From positions 18,451,549 to 18,515,548 of the forward strand of contig JAVIAB010000160.1 of NCBI GenBank assembly GCA_032433765.1: a DNA stretch of 64,000 bases, read 5' to 3'. Both the position numbers and the translations under genes were made by a program. A model generated the notes under the pieces. That model had not been told where the DNA came from and made no database searches. It saw only the letters and a list, made by a program, of their open reading frames with translations. Source of the DNA: Megaustenia siamemsis. Lineage: Eukaryota > Mollusca > Gastropoda > Stylommatophora > Ariophantidae. Of this stretch, positions 1 to 11,274 are shown one piece after another (the first letter of the stretch is position 1; every line of letters starts with the position of its first letter).

Positions 1-46
1 GAATGCTCTAGAATACTTTAGTCATCGGGCGAACGTAAGCAAGCAC

Positions 47-545
47 TATACATATTAAACAAATATTGTGACAGCACACAACCGTGTCTAACACCCTGTT
101 TTATTTGTTGAAACATTCCCAATTGGTTTCCAGTTCTTGTGGCCGCTGTTTGTTGTCAGCACATGTTCTTTATTATTCTTAGATCTTTGCCGCCCACGTT
201 TATGCTTTCTAAAATTTTGAGTATTTCTTGGTGCTTTACTTTGTCAAATGCTTTGGTGTAATCTATGAAACATAGGTATAGATCTATTTTCACCTATATG
301 GCTCATTCTACTAAAGATCTTATGATATAAATGGCATTGTTCGTTCCTTTACCCCCAACAAAACCACACTGTTCATCATTAATTTACGAACTGATTTTGT
401 TTCGCACTCTTCGCATGATGATTCTTAGTAATATCTTAGTCACGTGACTCATAAGGCTTATTGTGCGATAATCATCGCATTCAATCGCACCAGATTTCTT
501 TGGTAGGGCTATGAATATTGATTTGAGCAGGACGTCTTGTATATA
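47..545 (-). mobile_element. LINE-A reverse transcriptase fragment
   Basis: Read on the minus strand this resembles the RT region of LINE-A at 5266-6575. Recognisable pieces in order are a KKSGAIECDDYRTISLMSH stretch, RRVRNKI, DEQCGF, FIDYTKAFDKVKHQE (catalytic motif A) and GCVLS (motif B). It contains stops and frameshifts and is cut before the YADD box. The first 46 bases of the window are not recognisably LINE, so the copy is truncated there. It is a dead fragment of a retrotransposon whose enzyme copies RNA into DNA at a nicked target. Confidence 0.8.
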
Positions 546-604
546 TCCAAACATAAAATATATCCAAACATAAAATATTTCCAAACATCAAATATTTTCA
601 AACA
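545..604. repeat. Short tandem repeat, about 17 bp
   Basis: Three to four imperfect copies of an AT-rich unit containing TCCAAACATAAAAT. They abut the upstream edge of the LINE-A fragment. Confidence 0.6.
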
Positions 605-799
605 TGGGCTACGGAAAAGGCTTTCTATTTATCCTTATTCCTGGACTTTCGCTCTGTTTCTTCCAGTCAAAGTCAGAGTCGTTACGAGTTTTCACAGCTA
701 AGTGTTGTCCCTGTCTGTTTACTCTTTTCCCGGGGTTATTTAAAGGGGAAAAAAATTATAAAATAACATATTTCATGCTATTACAGATGTTTGTTCCTA

Positions 800-834
<35 letters not shown>

Positions 835-857
835 CGCTCGCTCTCTCTTTGTGTGTG
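800..857. repeat. (CT)n microsatellite
   Basis: An almost pure CT run with a CGCTCG interruption and a GTGTGTG tail. The short open frame reading through it is not evidence of a gene. Confidence 0.9.
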
Positions 858-1793
858 ATTCATTTCCTTAATTTTATATCTGCCCTTCATGGTTCCAGTA
901 GTCACATATTTTCCAATAATGTATATCTTTGAACCGCTTCAAACTTATCTCCCCTTGCTTTGACGTTGCTTAGCAAGCCCTCACAGTTATCTCCATTTTT
1001 TTATCACAACTTTTATCTTATCAAAATCGACTTTTTATCCGTTAAAGGCCGACTCAACCTTAACCTGCGTTAGGAAGTCCGCATTTACACTTCATAGACT
1101 TAAGTTCAAACCCCACTAGGAGCTAACAGGATTTGTTATGTTCTGAATTCCACCAGACCTCTTCCAGATGAAAGCATGTGTCCTTAAGGTGCTGCCATTG
1201 CCCCATGTTAGATCAAACTTCTTCAAATTTTGTCGAAGGGCGAAAAATATAGCAATTTTGCCTTAAACAACAACTCGACGCATGTACGCCTATTAAACAT
1301 TATTCTAAGGTACAATCGCTGGGCGAACGCAGAAGAGCATATGAAATTTCGAAATAATAAAACAAACAAAGCAAAACAAATAAAAGTTAAATGCAATTGA
1401 AACAAAACTTAAAATTAAAATGTAATCATATTTTGCTCAATTCACGAGACACGACCAAGTCCACACTTGAGAAAGTGCTAGTAATCGTAGTGACACTAGT
1501 TTTAGTGCGTCAGTAACGACCTGCTGTTTCTTGACGTCAAATAACAGATGGCGACGCAATATGACTTCGCGATCTTTCAGACAGCCCGGTCAGAAATGTG
1601 GGAGCTATTCAAGAATTATTGATTTTTCATTTACTCGTCTATCCAAAGAACAAATCGGCTGGTCTATCACTACTATTGTCATATTTTCTTTCAACTGTTC
1701 AGAAATTATAGCAGGGGAGATAACATTAACCATGTACTCGTGTAGCACAAACCGAATAACAATAGGGGAAATACCACTACTAGACGTACACTC

Positions 1794-1795
<2 letters not shown>
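858..1795. other. No gene seen; possible old SINE piece
   Basis: AT-rich sequence with stops in all frames. Around 1045-1200 there is a B-box-like AGTTCAAACCCC and a pyrimidine-rich tail resembling tRNA-derived SINEs, but the A box is not convincing. Nothing else is recognised. Confidence 0.4.

Positions 1796-1845
<50 letters not shown>
1796..1845. repeat. (TA)n microsatellite
   Basis: A pure TA run of about 48 bp. Open frames on both strands pass through it and are artefacts of the repeat. Confidence 0.95.
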
Positions 1846-1847
<2 letters not shown>

Positions 1848-1884
1848 GCAGGAATATAGACATAGCAGAAAGAAAACAAAATGA

Positions 1885-2127
1885 TACCAAATTAAAGATA
1901 GAAAAGTAAGAGCGGCCATCGCTACACTAGGAAATATGTGGAAATTCAAAGAAATTAGGTTAAATACAAAAATCGAAATTTTCAACTCCAATGTTAAGTC
2001 AGCATATTACATGGCTGCGGAACATGGAGAACAACAAAAATAACAATCACGAAGACACAGAGACCTTTATTAATGGATGCTTGGGCAGAATAAAAGGATG
2101 GAAATGGCAGGATAAAATCACTAATTG
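1885..2127 (+). mobile_element. LINE-G C-terminal fragment
   Basis: In two frames the plus strand matches the C-terminal tail typical of RTE-like LINEs in marine invertebrates: IFNSNVKSAYYMAAEHGEQQ, then TFINGCLGRI and WQDKITN. At least one frameshift lies near 2035-2050. The fragment stops exactly where the SINE at 2128 begins, so the SINE probably inserted into it or the two were joined by deletion. Confidence 0.65.
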
Positions 2128-2440
2128 TGGGACTGGTTGGTCTCGAGGCAAGACGCCGGCCTCGAGACAGAGAGGTTGTGGGTTTAAATCCTGGCTACAC
2201 CGGGTGGGATTTTTATGTATGATTTCTCTCTGTGGCAATCACCCCTGACCTCAGCAGCGAGGCTCGGTTAGAAACATCAATTACTTATCGATGGAAAAAA
2301 AATAGGAGTACCTCCTAAGACGGAGTTATCTGCCTGTGCGGCGAGGGACCCCAGTGCACACGGCTGCCAGGGATAATTAGATTAACACGCAAAACTTAGT
2401 TCTTATCCTCTAGGGACTTCGCCAGAGGTAACAGCTTGCG
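2128..2440 (+). mobile_element. tRNA-derived SINE (SINE-4)
   Basis: The head carries an A-box-like TGGTTGGTCTCGAGGCAAG and a B-box-like GTGGGTTTAAATCCTGG about 45 bases apart, the layout of an internal RNA polymerase III promoter. A non-tRNA body follows. No clear TSD was found. Confidence 0.55.
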
Positions 2441-2670
2441 AACACCCCCCCCCCCTCCCAACACACACACAAAATGTGACTGAGCGGTGCTACAAGTCTT
2501 GACCTAGCATTTGGACACTACTAAAGAGTGGTTTTTGAGAGATAGGACATGGGCGTTGAAGATATAAAGAAGGCAACTATGAGATGCTAGGACGGTGTCA
2601 CTCACAATTAATCGTACCTGTAAATGTTTGAGGCAAGTCCGCTCAGCGTATCCTACCTCACCTTGCTGGA

Positions 2671-4342
2671 GAAGGCAACATTATGTTGTTGTGATACCAG
2701 TGTTGGTAGATAGAAGGCACCATTATGTTGTTGTGATGATAGTGTTGGTAGATAGAAGGCAACATTATGTTGTTGTGATACCAGTGTTGGAAGATAGAAG
2801 GCAACATTATGTTGTTGTGATGATAGTGTTGGTAGATAGAAGGCAACATTATTTTGTTGTGATACCAGTGTTGGTAGATAGAAGGCAACATTATGTTGTT
2901 GTGATACCAGTGTTGGTAGATAGAAGGCAACATTATGTTGTGGTGATACCAGTGTTGGTAGATAGAAGGCAACATTATGCTGTGGTGATACCAGTGTTGG
3001 TAGATAGAAGGCTACATTATGTTGTGGTGATACCAGTGTTGGTAGATAGAAGGCAACGTTATGTTGTACGGAAACCAGTGTTGGTAGATAGAAGGCAACG
3101 TTATTTTGTACGGAAACCAGTGTTGGTAGATAGAAGGCAACGTTATTTTGTACGGAAACCAGTGTTGGTAAAAAAAAGACAACATTATGGTGTGCTGATA
3201 CCACTGTTGGAAGATAGAAGGCAACGTTATGTTTTGGTGATACAAGTGTTGGTAGATAGAAGGCTACATTATGTTGTGGTGATACCAGTGTTGGTAGATA
3301 GAAGGCAACGTTATGTTGTACGGAAACCAGTGTTGGTAGATAGAAGGCAACGTTATGTTGTACTGATATCAGTGTTGGTAGACAGAAGGCGACATTATGT
3401 TGTGGTGATACAAGTGTTGGTAGATAGAAGGCAACGTTATGTTGTGGTGATACAAGTGTTGGTAGATAGAAGGCTACATTATGTTGTGGTGATACCAGTG
3501 TTGGTAGATAGAAGGCAACGTTATGTTGTACTGATATCAGTGTTGGTAGACAGAAGGCGACATTATGTTGTGGTGATACAAGTGTTGGTAGATAGAAGGC
3601 AACGTTATGTTGTGGTGATACAAGTGTTGGTAGATAGAAGGCAACGTTATGTTGTGGTGATACAAGTGTTGGTAGATAGAAGGCTACATTATGTTGTGGT
3701 GATACCAGTGTTGGTAGATAGAAGGCAACGTTATGTTGTACGGAAACCAGTGTTGGTAGATAGAAGGCAACGTTATTTTGTACGGAAACCAGTGTTGGTA
3801 GATAGAAGGCAACGTTATGTTGTACGGAAACCAGTGTTGGTAGATAGAAGGCAACGTTATTTTGTACGGAAACCAGTGTTGGTAGATAGAAGGCAACGTT
3901 ATGTTGTACGGAAACCAGTGTTGGTAAAAAAAAAGACAACATTATGGTGTGCTGATACCACTGTTGGAAGATAGAAGGCAACGTTATGTTGTACTGATAT
4001 CAGTGTTGGTAGACAGAAGGCGACATTATGTTGTGGTGATACCAGTGTTGGTAGATAGAAGGCAACGTTATGTTGTGGTGATACAAGTGTTGGTAGATAG
4101 AAGGCAACATTATGTTGTGGTGATACCAATGTTGGTAGATAGAAGGCAACGTTATGTTGTACTGATATCAGTGTTGGTAGATAGAAGGCAACATTATGTT
4201 GTGGTGATACCAATGTTGGTAGATAGAACGCAACATTATGTTGTGGTGATACCAATGTTGGCAGATAGAAGGCAACATTATGTTGTGGTGATACCAATGT
4301 TGGTAGATAGAAGGCAACATTATGTTGTGGTGATACCAGTGT
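2671..4342. repeat. 42-bp minisatellite, about 40 copies
   Basis: The unit has core pieces GGTAGATAGAAGGCAAC, TTATGTTGT and GATACCAGTGTT. Because 42 is a multiple of three and the unit lacks stops in several frames, it is open on both strands. The plus strand gives a 459-residue frame (2595-3974) of 14-residue repeats of the type RRQHYVVVIPVLVD. The minus strand gives 442 residues (2653-3981) of the type NVAFYLPTLVSPQH. Units differ mainly at three places, in particular GTTGTGATA, GTGGTGATA or TACGGAAAC variants. There is no credible start context or non-repetitive domain, so I do not call a gene. Confidence 0.92.
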
Positions 4343-4475
4343 GTCGTACAGATTGTCTCGTTACTTGCTTCTATGAGTGTGCCGCGTTGAAAAATATGAT
4401 TGATACTAATTTCTTTTTAATGCGTTTATGTAGGTATGTTTGTGTTACGTTTTTGTTGTGTTTGTTACCTCTGCA

Positions 4476-4692
4476 CTGTCTTATTTATCAGCTGTTACTT
4501 CCTGGTTGTGTCTGTTACCTCCCCAATGTGGTATTTATCAACTGTTACTTCCTGGTTGTGTCTATTTTACCCCCCTCGTTGTGGTATTTATCAACTGTTA
4601 CTTCCTGGTTGTGTCTATGTTACCCCCGTCATTGTGGTAGTTATCAACTGTTACTTCCTGGTTGTGTCTATTGTACCTCCTCGCTGTGTTAA
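4476..4692. repeat. 53-bp tandem repeat, about 4 copies
   Basis: The unit contains CAACTGTTACTTCCTGG, TTGTGTCTA and ACCCCC blocks. Copies begin near 4488, 4540, 4593 and 4645. Fifty-three is not a multiple of three, so frames rotate. Not coding. Confidence 0.85.
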
Positions 4693-4715
4693 CTTTCAGC
4701 TGACCTATTCCTCCC

Positions 4716-4717
4716 CA

Positions 4718-4774
<57 letters not shown>

Positions 4775-4776
4775 AT
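4716..4776. repeat. (CT)n(GT)n microsatellite
   Basis: A long CT run passes directly into GT. Confidence 0.95.
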
Positions 4777-5265
4777 ATTATCTTCACTTGTCTGAGCTTT
4801 CATTGAAGTGTTGCCTTTAAGTTGTGTTACTTTCTCACTATATATTACCGTCTAAATATGTTAACTCCCAGCTTTGTTACTTTCCCAAATCTTTGAACAT
4901 GTTGGCAATGTAAAGTTAGACCGAAGAGACGAGTTGGGCCATAGAGCGTCAACTCGCAGGCAGTTAGATCCACAACAACCTATCTCGGTTAAACATTACT
5001 GACAGGAAACATACAGAAACCATTGCTCTAAGCACCTACTTGTTCACATGCAGTGTAGTATATGTCCTGTTTGTGTTCTACCATCCCCACATGTCAAATT
5101 CGTTCGGCAAGAACATATAATTTGTACCATTTCTTGCACCTCTTGTACTATTCAAACAGATTTATGTTATCAAAAGGTCCTATACATAAATACCAGTGGC
5201 GTATACCGGTTTTGGGGTCTGGGCTACCGCTGACATAAAAAATAAAATCCTACAATATATTCAGT
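4777..5265. other. No gene seen
   Basis: No frame longer than about 60 codons and no recognised repeat. It lies between the minisatellite block and LINE-A. Confidence 0.5.
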
Positions 5266-5317
5266 GCGATTGAAATAGGGTGCGATTGAATGCGATGATC
5301 ATCGCACAATAAGCCTT

Positions 5318-5872
5318 ATGAGTCATATGACTAAGATATTACTAAGAATCGTCACGCGAAGAGTGCGAAACAAAATCAGTCCAGAAATTAGCGATGAACA
5401 GTGTGGTTTTGTTAGAGATAAAGGAACAAGCAATGCCACATATATCATAAGATCTTTAGTAGAAAGAGCCACAGAGGTGAAAACAGATCTGTACATATGT
5501 TTCATAGATTACACCAAGGTATTTGACAAAGTAAAGCACCAAGAAATAATCAACATTTTAGAAAGCATAAATGTAGACAGCAAAGATCTAAGAATAATAA
5601 AGAACATGTACTGGCAACAAACAGCGGCAATAAGAACTGGAAACCAATTGGGAATGTTTCAACAAATAAAACATGGTGGTAGACAAGGTTGCGTGCTGTC
5701 ACCAGATTTGTTTAATATTTATAGTGAGATTATTTTAAGATCCATAAGGGACATGCCTGGAATAACAATTGGAGGTCATAATATAAATAATCTAAGGTAT
5801 GCTGATGATACAGTCTTAATCGCTAAGAGTGAAAATGAGTTACAAGAAATGTTGGACATTATAGTGAAATAA
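5318..5872 (+). pseudogene. LINE-A RT domain pseudogene
   Basis: A 184-residue remnant of the fingers and palm. DEQCGFVRDKGTSNA lies near residue 30, motif A FIDYTKVFDKV near 62, motif B GGRQGCVLSPDLFNIY near 120 and catalytic box C RYADDTVLIA near 160. The aspartates of FIDY and YADD are retained. The frame ends at a stop, but the same polypeptide continues downstream (GLSLNSNKTEV) in the same frame, so this stop is a lesion. The ATG at 5318 is not the original start, because homology extends upstream. Confidence 0.85.
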
Positions 5873-6027
5873 AGCATAAATAAAGGACTCAGCCTTAATA
5901 GCAACAAGACAGAGGTAACAACAAAGAAAAAGACATCACCTCAGAGCAAAATAAAGACAAGTGGAACAATATTAAAACAGGTAAATGAATTAAAATTTTT
6001 TGGAACTTTGTTAACCTCAGACGGAAG

Positions 6028-6342
6028 ATGTACAAAAAGGTGAGATGCAGAATGGCTCTGACAAAAGCAGCTTTCCAAAAAATGAGGAAGATACTATGCC
6101 ATCAATTTTTGACAAAAGAAACAAGAGAAAGAGTTCTTAAATGTTATATAGAGTCAGTCTTAACATATGGATGCGAATCATGGACAATAGGACAACAGAT
6201 AAGAAAATCACTGGAGTCTGCAGAAATGTGGTTTTACAGAAGAATGTTGAGAGTACCATGGACAGCTAAGAAGAGTAATGAAGATGTTCTGAGAGAGGTC
6301 AATGCAAAAAGAGAGCTAATTTCCAATATTAGGAAGAAATAA
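6028..6342 (+). pseudogene. LINE-A C-terminal domain pseudogene
   Basis: A 104-residue frame with the family signature YGCESWTIGQQ, EMWFYRRMLRVPW and RELISNIRKK. It is out of frame with the RT piece and stops at 6340. Past the stop the homology continues (GHVMRREQLEY, SLREWLGRRSTTEMI) to about 6570. This thumb-to-tail region recurs many times in the window and defines LINE-A. Confidence 0.8.
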
Positions 6343-6639
6343 TCATCATTTTCTTTTGGCCATGTAATGAGAAGAGAACAACTGGAATATATTGTAACAA
6401 CTGGAAAAATTAAGGGACGAAGAGATAGAGTGAAACAAAGAGAAAAAAAATAACAGACAGCTTAAGAGAATGGCTTGGCAGAAGGTCCACAACAGAAATG
6501 ATAAATAGCTGCCGAGATCGAAAGTTGGGGAGAGACATGATCACCTACGCCAGTAGGTCCGGCACTTGATGATGAACATAAAGTAATATTTTGTAATGAC
6601 ATCACTACATTTTAAATTACTTACTTATTTATGTTAATT

Positions 6640-6872
6640 ATTTCCGTCTTGTTAGGGACGAAAATGTCTTGATGAATTTGTCATTGAAAGTACTGTTGAG
6701 TTGGTTTCTAAGTTTCTGAGGGAATGATTTCTCAATGAACATTAATGCCAAATAAGCGTTCTTGTGTCTGAGTTGATCGACAATAAGATTTGATTCTCTT
6801 GAGAGCAGAAAAAGTTCTTTCTACAGATGCTGATGCGCATAACGTAGTTATTAATAGCTAAGGAAGTTCAGG
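6640..6872 (-). mobile_element. hAT transposase C-terminal remnant
   Basis: The minus strand encodes TTLCASASVERTFSALKRIK followed by SYCRSTQTQERLFGINVH. This is the classic C-terminal dimerisation block of hAT transposases of the ZMYM/DUF4371-like type (CASASVERTFSALKRIK core). Stops lie before and after it, and no catalytic region is recognisable upstream. It is an isolated cut-and-paste transposon relic. Identification rests on motif memory only. Confidence 0.7.
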
Positions 6873-8065
6873 TAAATAGACATAGTTTCACTTTCACTTT
6901 GTGATGATTCTGATTGGCTAGAGCTAAAAATAACCCATGAAACTGCATTTCTCTTGCGGCAACGCCCGCTATATATTTTGACTCAGATTTTTGAATGTCA
7001 AGGTCGTTAATACAAGTTCCGGATAAAGGAAAAATGTACCGCAGGCTTCTAGAGGTTTCAATGTATAGTAGTTTCGGCTTCATTCACAAACGTTATAGTG
7101 GCCAGAGAACTTTGCTTTATTAAAGGCAAATCAAAGCAAATAAATCATATTGACCTACGAAATGTGTTATAGAATATTCGAAAATTTGAAATAGAATTAT
7201 TTAAAAATATATAATAAATTATCATTTCGTTAATATGTTCAGGCTACCGGCGGTAGCTGCGGTATCATAGAGAATACGCCACTGGTAAATACTAATATAT
7301 AACAATAACATTTTCCGCTTGCTAATTCTTGGATTAAAAGTTCATTGCCCCTGAGATTATCAACTCGATTATTACCTCGCACCAACAGTCCGTGTGAAAA
7401 TAACTGTCTGTGAAAATAACTGTCTGTGAAAATAACTGTCTGTGAAAATAACTCGCTGATAAGGCGGGAAACTACCCAAGCAGAAGCAGGCCACAAATAT
7501 GTCATTGACGTCCGCACAGAACCAAGACCTGAAAAATATCAGCATATTTGGCCTAGTTTTAAAGCTGCTTATTAAAACATTGAGTGCCGACGTTGTCAAC
7601 TGCAGTTTAAGCGTAGAAATACCGCCCATTGATGAGTTGCTATTTGTTGCATCTCAGCTATGAAGATGGCTGTTGTAATGTGGGAGGAAATTAAACATGG
7701 CTGAGACTTTCACAATTGGCACAAAAGATCTGACCCGCAACACAAGTGTGCTAGTTTTGTTTTTTAAATATTTGCTGTAGACTGATCCCTCCCACTTAGG
7801 GCACTGGATTAAGAGGTAACAAAAATGTGGGTCACGCATTGTTTACTTAACACTCCCAAAAGTGGGGAACGGCTGTTTGGGGTTGAACTGTGTTGGAGGA
7901 GCGGAAAACCCGCAGATAATAAAAAAGAAACCTCGAAGACGGAGAATGAATAAGCCAATAAAATAATAGCAAATATAAATAAAGTACTACTGATTACCAA
8001 TAGGTTAAATGACATAATCATAGACAGAAATTTACGAAACAGTTTAATGTATCATCTATAATTCG
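6873..8065. other. No gene seen
   Basis: Several short frames without recognisable domains or codon structure. Apart from the 16-bp tandem repeat at 7392-7454 I see nothing supported. Confidence 0.5.
7392..7454. repeat. 16-bp tandem repeat, 4 copies
   Basis: Four nearly identical copies of TGTGAAAATAACTGTC; the last is altered. Confidence 0.9.
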
Positions 8066-8069
8066 ATTT

Positions 8070-8600
8070 TTCTTTTTCGTTCTTCATTCCTTCCTCATTT
8101 CCCTTTTAGTGTCAAGAGAAGATATAATTTGCGGTCTTTTGCTCTTCTAATAGCCTCTCCTCCTGTTAGGTTGCCTAGCATTTTTAATATTTCATGAATC
8201 CATTCTTTTCGTGGCCGGCGCTTGGGTCTGAAATACACGCAACATTTATTGGGGGCTTTTTCTGTTGTGTTTTGATCTTTCTGTCTTATCGTGTGACCAA
8301 ACCTTTTTATTTGTTGTTTCTTTATGTACTCTGTGGCGAGAATTGTTCTTAACTTTTTTCTCAGTTCTTCATTTCTGATCTTATCTCTCAGACTGTTTCC
8401 TGTCGTTCATCTAACACATTTCTTATTTGAAGTATTTTTTTTAAATGTTCTTACATCTAGGGTCCGGATACTGCAACACTGGAACAAAGATTGTATTTCC
8501 CGTTTTTCCTCTAGAGATACTTCCTTGTTGGACAATAGTTGTGTTCGCTGTCCGATGATTTGACAAGCTTTTCTCATATCCCGATTATTTCACTATATTC
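8070..8600 (-). mobile_element. LINE-C C-terminal fragment
   Basis: Its minus strand aligns along its length with the LINE-C copy at 43805-45055. Shared blocks include the stretches encoding a basic RPRK-type motif, the H/V-R-DK-ERSKHNT-like region and MRRMTGNSLRDKIRNEEL. It is heavily mutated, with no continuous frame. Confidence 0.65.
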
Positions 8601-8604
8601 CATT

Positions 8605-9275
8605 GTTTGTGAATGAGAATGACATCTAAAAAATTCTTCATCGTTATATGGATTCAGTCTTCAGATATCGATGCGAATACTGGACAATCGGTCAACAGAC
8701 ATGAAAATCTTCCAGACAACAGAAATGTGATTTTACAGAAGAATGTTGAAAATAGCTTGCTTCCACATCCCATAGTTCTGGTGGTTGTTGGAATATCATC
8801 CTTCATCATCCTTCCCCATTGATTTCATTATTTCTGTTGATTCTACAATCACTCCGTGCGGCTGCCAAGTAGAAGCCTGACTTTTCTTTGACGTTATCTT
8901 CTCACCCCTTTCTCTGTCGACCTTTCATTCGTCATCCCTTCACAGTCCCTTGCAGAACAGTTGAGAATACCACCGGTAGCTAACAAGAGCAACATTGTCG
9001 TTCTAAAAGTGACCAAATAAGAAAGATGCAACATCAGAGGGAACCAGTTATGACCTGGTGGCCAAGTTATGAGAGAGAGGCAACAAGAAGGTGACAACAG
9101 GATACGTCATCAGAGGAAGAGATAAAGCGGAGCTGCGAGTAAACATACAAGATGGTTTACAATACTGGTGTACTGGGAAGAGAGCAATATCACTGATCAA
9201 CAAATGTAAGCATAGAAGGTTGTGGAGAGGTTTGATCGCCTACGCCAGCAGGCACGGCTCTAAGATGATCTCTCT
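8605..9275 (+). mobile_element. Degenerate LINE-A 3' half
   Basis: Old LINE-A copy in plus orientation. It retains blocks for GCE-W-IGQQT, W-YRRML and, near 9190-9270, the terminal INKCKHRRLWRGLIAYASRHG. Large stretches in between are scrambled. It is directly followed by repeat-F. Confidence 0.55.
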
Positions 9276-9284
9276 TCTTAGCGT

Positions 9285-9690
9285 TCCCCCAAGGGCGCGA
9301 ATACGTCGTGTCGCTAGTTTACGGCACAGCCACGATATTTGCGCCTTTCGGCCCGATACATCCGTCTTCAGCATGGACTTGTGGATTTGCTTAACAATTT
9401 TTGCCCCGACAGCGGCCATTGTGGCCTGCTCTTTACAAATTTAAACTGCCTATGGTTCTTAACGTGCGCAAGTGCACACGGAACCTCTTGTTTTTCGTCA
9501 TTTTTTTAGAGAAGTCTAGACATCGGATCTCACTACTCAGAGACCAGGGAAGGGTAAAGCCACGTAAAAAAACTGCGGATTCAAATTTTGAAAAATTCCA
9601 ACTTCCTGCAGTCAGGATCCTGTCAAGGGGCCGACGCCCTAGCTCTAGACCACCAAGTCCCGTACCTATGATGATGATATTCCACTAAAA
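9285..9690 (+). repeat. Repeat-F interspersed element
   Basis: Similar to 53973-54271, with partial copies at 45355-45500 and 53150-53225. Conserved blocks are GTGTCGCTAGTTTACG, a TTAACGTGCGCAAGTGCACACG-like block, the stretch with GTCTAGACATCGGATCTC and ACTACTCAGAGA, and a 3' part with TTTTGAAAAATTCC. No tRNA-like head was identified. The GATCTCACTAC...AGAGA segment resembles the unit of the 31-bp array at 45500-50392. Confidence 0.65.
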
Positions 9691-10764
9691 CAGAAGTTAT
9701 TCTTCTCTACTGAGCTTTTAGTCCGCGTCGACCATATCCAGAACTGAGTTTCAAGACGTTCTGTTATCAGGACAGGGCCGACTCGAGGCACTAGCAACTC
9801 GGGCAGTTGCCCGGAAGCGTCATGTGCTTAGGAGCGCCATCTTGCAAAATTGGTATTTCTACCTTGTGAAAATGTTTATAATTATATTTAAAAGAGCGCC
9901 GAAGTTCAGCTTGCAAAGGGTGCCAGCAACCATAGGGCCGCCAATGAACTGTCTGTCCTTCGATTCTTAGGCAGAACAAGCGCCTGCGACCTGCGGTCGC
10001 AATAGCAGTGTCGGCGCACCATCAGCCGACCAAGACCTAGCATTTATACCTCCTCGCGGTCTCCCCTAGTAATAGTCTACGTCAAAACAGGCTGGCTAAC
10101 AAAAGCTAGGATCGCCGTGTTCCTCGTAGTGGTGGCTGTTACTGATATAGAGGACCCAGTATTGCAGTACCTCTGGGCTGGACTAGTAGTTTCCCAGCAT
10201 AGCCTGGGATAGACGAACTCCAACCTCTCCAGTAAGAGACGGGAATGTCAAGAAAGCCATTACAACCCGCCACATCTAATGAGTCAAATATCAGCAAGCT
10301 GGTATCAACCCGTGGCAATCAGTCAGTCAGTCCTTCGATTCTCATTGTAAAAGTGATGAGTTCAAGAGATACGTTTATTATTGTTCCTGAAACCAACTCA
10401 ACGTAGTAATGACCATTATCATCCTTGAAATCATACAGCCGTTGTGTTGTATTTGAACTCGTTCCCGTTTGAAAATCGTTGATTTTACTTTTTAAAAGGG
10501 GGACATAATCACATATCAATCTGTATGCGTCAGGCTTTCGGAATTAGAAAGGGCGTGTAATTTACGCATATGCGTTGTGCTGTTGTTTACAGCCAGTGTC
10601 GAATACGTGAAAGAGACATTTTTAGAATTGATTTTGTCGCTCAAACGTACATTGGTTGCCAACTTGACAGTGCAACAGACTGGCCGAATCTCGCCTACTC
10701 ATACAACTATCTTTTTTCTTTCCATTTGAGGTTTAATAATTTATTAAGTCAAGTAGAAGGAATG
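9691..10764. other. No gene seen
   Basis: Mixed GC content and no long frame. Parts near 10200-10320 (GGTATCAACCCGTGG) resemble the end of repeat-H copies, but the match is short. Confidence 0.45.
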
Positions 10765-11180
10765 GGTAGCCTTTAGATACGATGTCGGCCTACAGACAGG
10801 AAGTACCCGGGTTTAAAGCCCACAAGAAGTGGTAGTGATTTTAAAAAAAAAACAGGACAAATTAATCCGTAGTTTCTTTATGACATTACCCTTCCCTGAT
10901 CTCTTGGGTAACGGATGTCTAGCCCTCACGGATAACGGCAATAAACAAAGGGTACCGTGTGCACTCGCACACGTTAAAGAGCCATTGACAGTTAAAATCG
11001 AAATGAGTATGCCAGCATACCCGTTGCCCTGATAATATTGTCAGCAGAGAACTAGCCACACCGCGAATTTCAAGCCATGCCACGGAGTTCGTGCTCTTGG
11101 GTCAGAATTATCCTCCAGATTCTTGAGATGGATTTCGGAGCACCAATGGATTCGTCAGGTATTCAGTGATGATGATCCTA
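10765..11180 (+). mobile_element. SINE-2 copy
   Basis: Homologous to 42120-42545: a B-box-like CCCGGGTTTAAAGCCC in the head, then shared blocks including TGCACTCGCACACGTTAAAGA, GGAGTTCGTGCTCTTGGGTC and the 3' end GTGATGATGATCCTAACA. Length is about 415 bp. It is old and diverged. Confidence 0.6.
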
Positions 11181-11195
11181 ACAACAAACAAAAAT

Positions 11196-11235
11196 CCAGT
11201 CAAAGCAAGTCAAGTCAAATCAAGTCAAGTCAACG
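11196..11235. repeat. (CAAGT)n short repeat
   Basis: About six imperfect CAAGT/CAAAT units, just upstream of the nested insertion. Confidence 0.8.
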
Positions 11236-11263
11236 TTTCCTCCAGGCTTTTTTTTAGACGTAT

Positions 11264-11274
11264 AGTGAATATTG
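11264..11274. repeat. SINE-1 target-site duplication, left
   Basis: AGTGAATATTG, repeated exactly at 29359-29369. These 11-bp copies bracket the whole 18-kb nest and mark the original SINE insertion site. Confidence 0.85.

Larger units (their letters stand above)
5266..6575 (+). mobile_element. LINE-A (RTE-like), 5'-truncated
   Basis: This is the most complete LINE-A copy. It starts inside the RT domain and runs to the normal 3' end, a CTACGCCAGTAGG stretch followed by ACTTGATGATGA. All LINE-A and LINE-B copies here end in a GAT-rich tail. Frames are broken by a stop at 5870, a frameshift near 6020-6040, a stop at 6340 and further indels. The endonuclease is absent. The copy is a non-functional relic of an APE-type non-LTR retrotransposon. 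Confidence 0.88.

Noticed and set aside
2595..4692. Long open frames of 459, 442 and 247 residues taken as a repetitive protein gene
   Set aside because: They are the 42-bp tandem repeat read in frame on both strands. There is no signal, domain or unique coding part; antisense frames are equally open.
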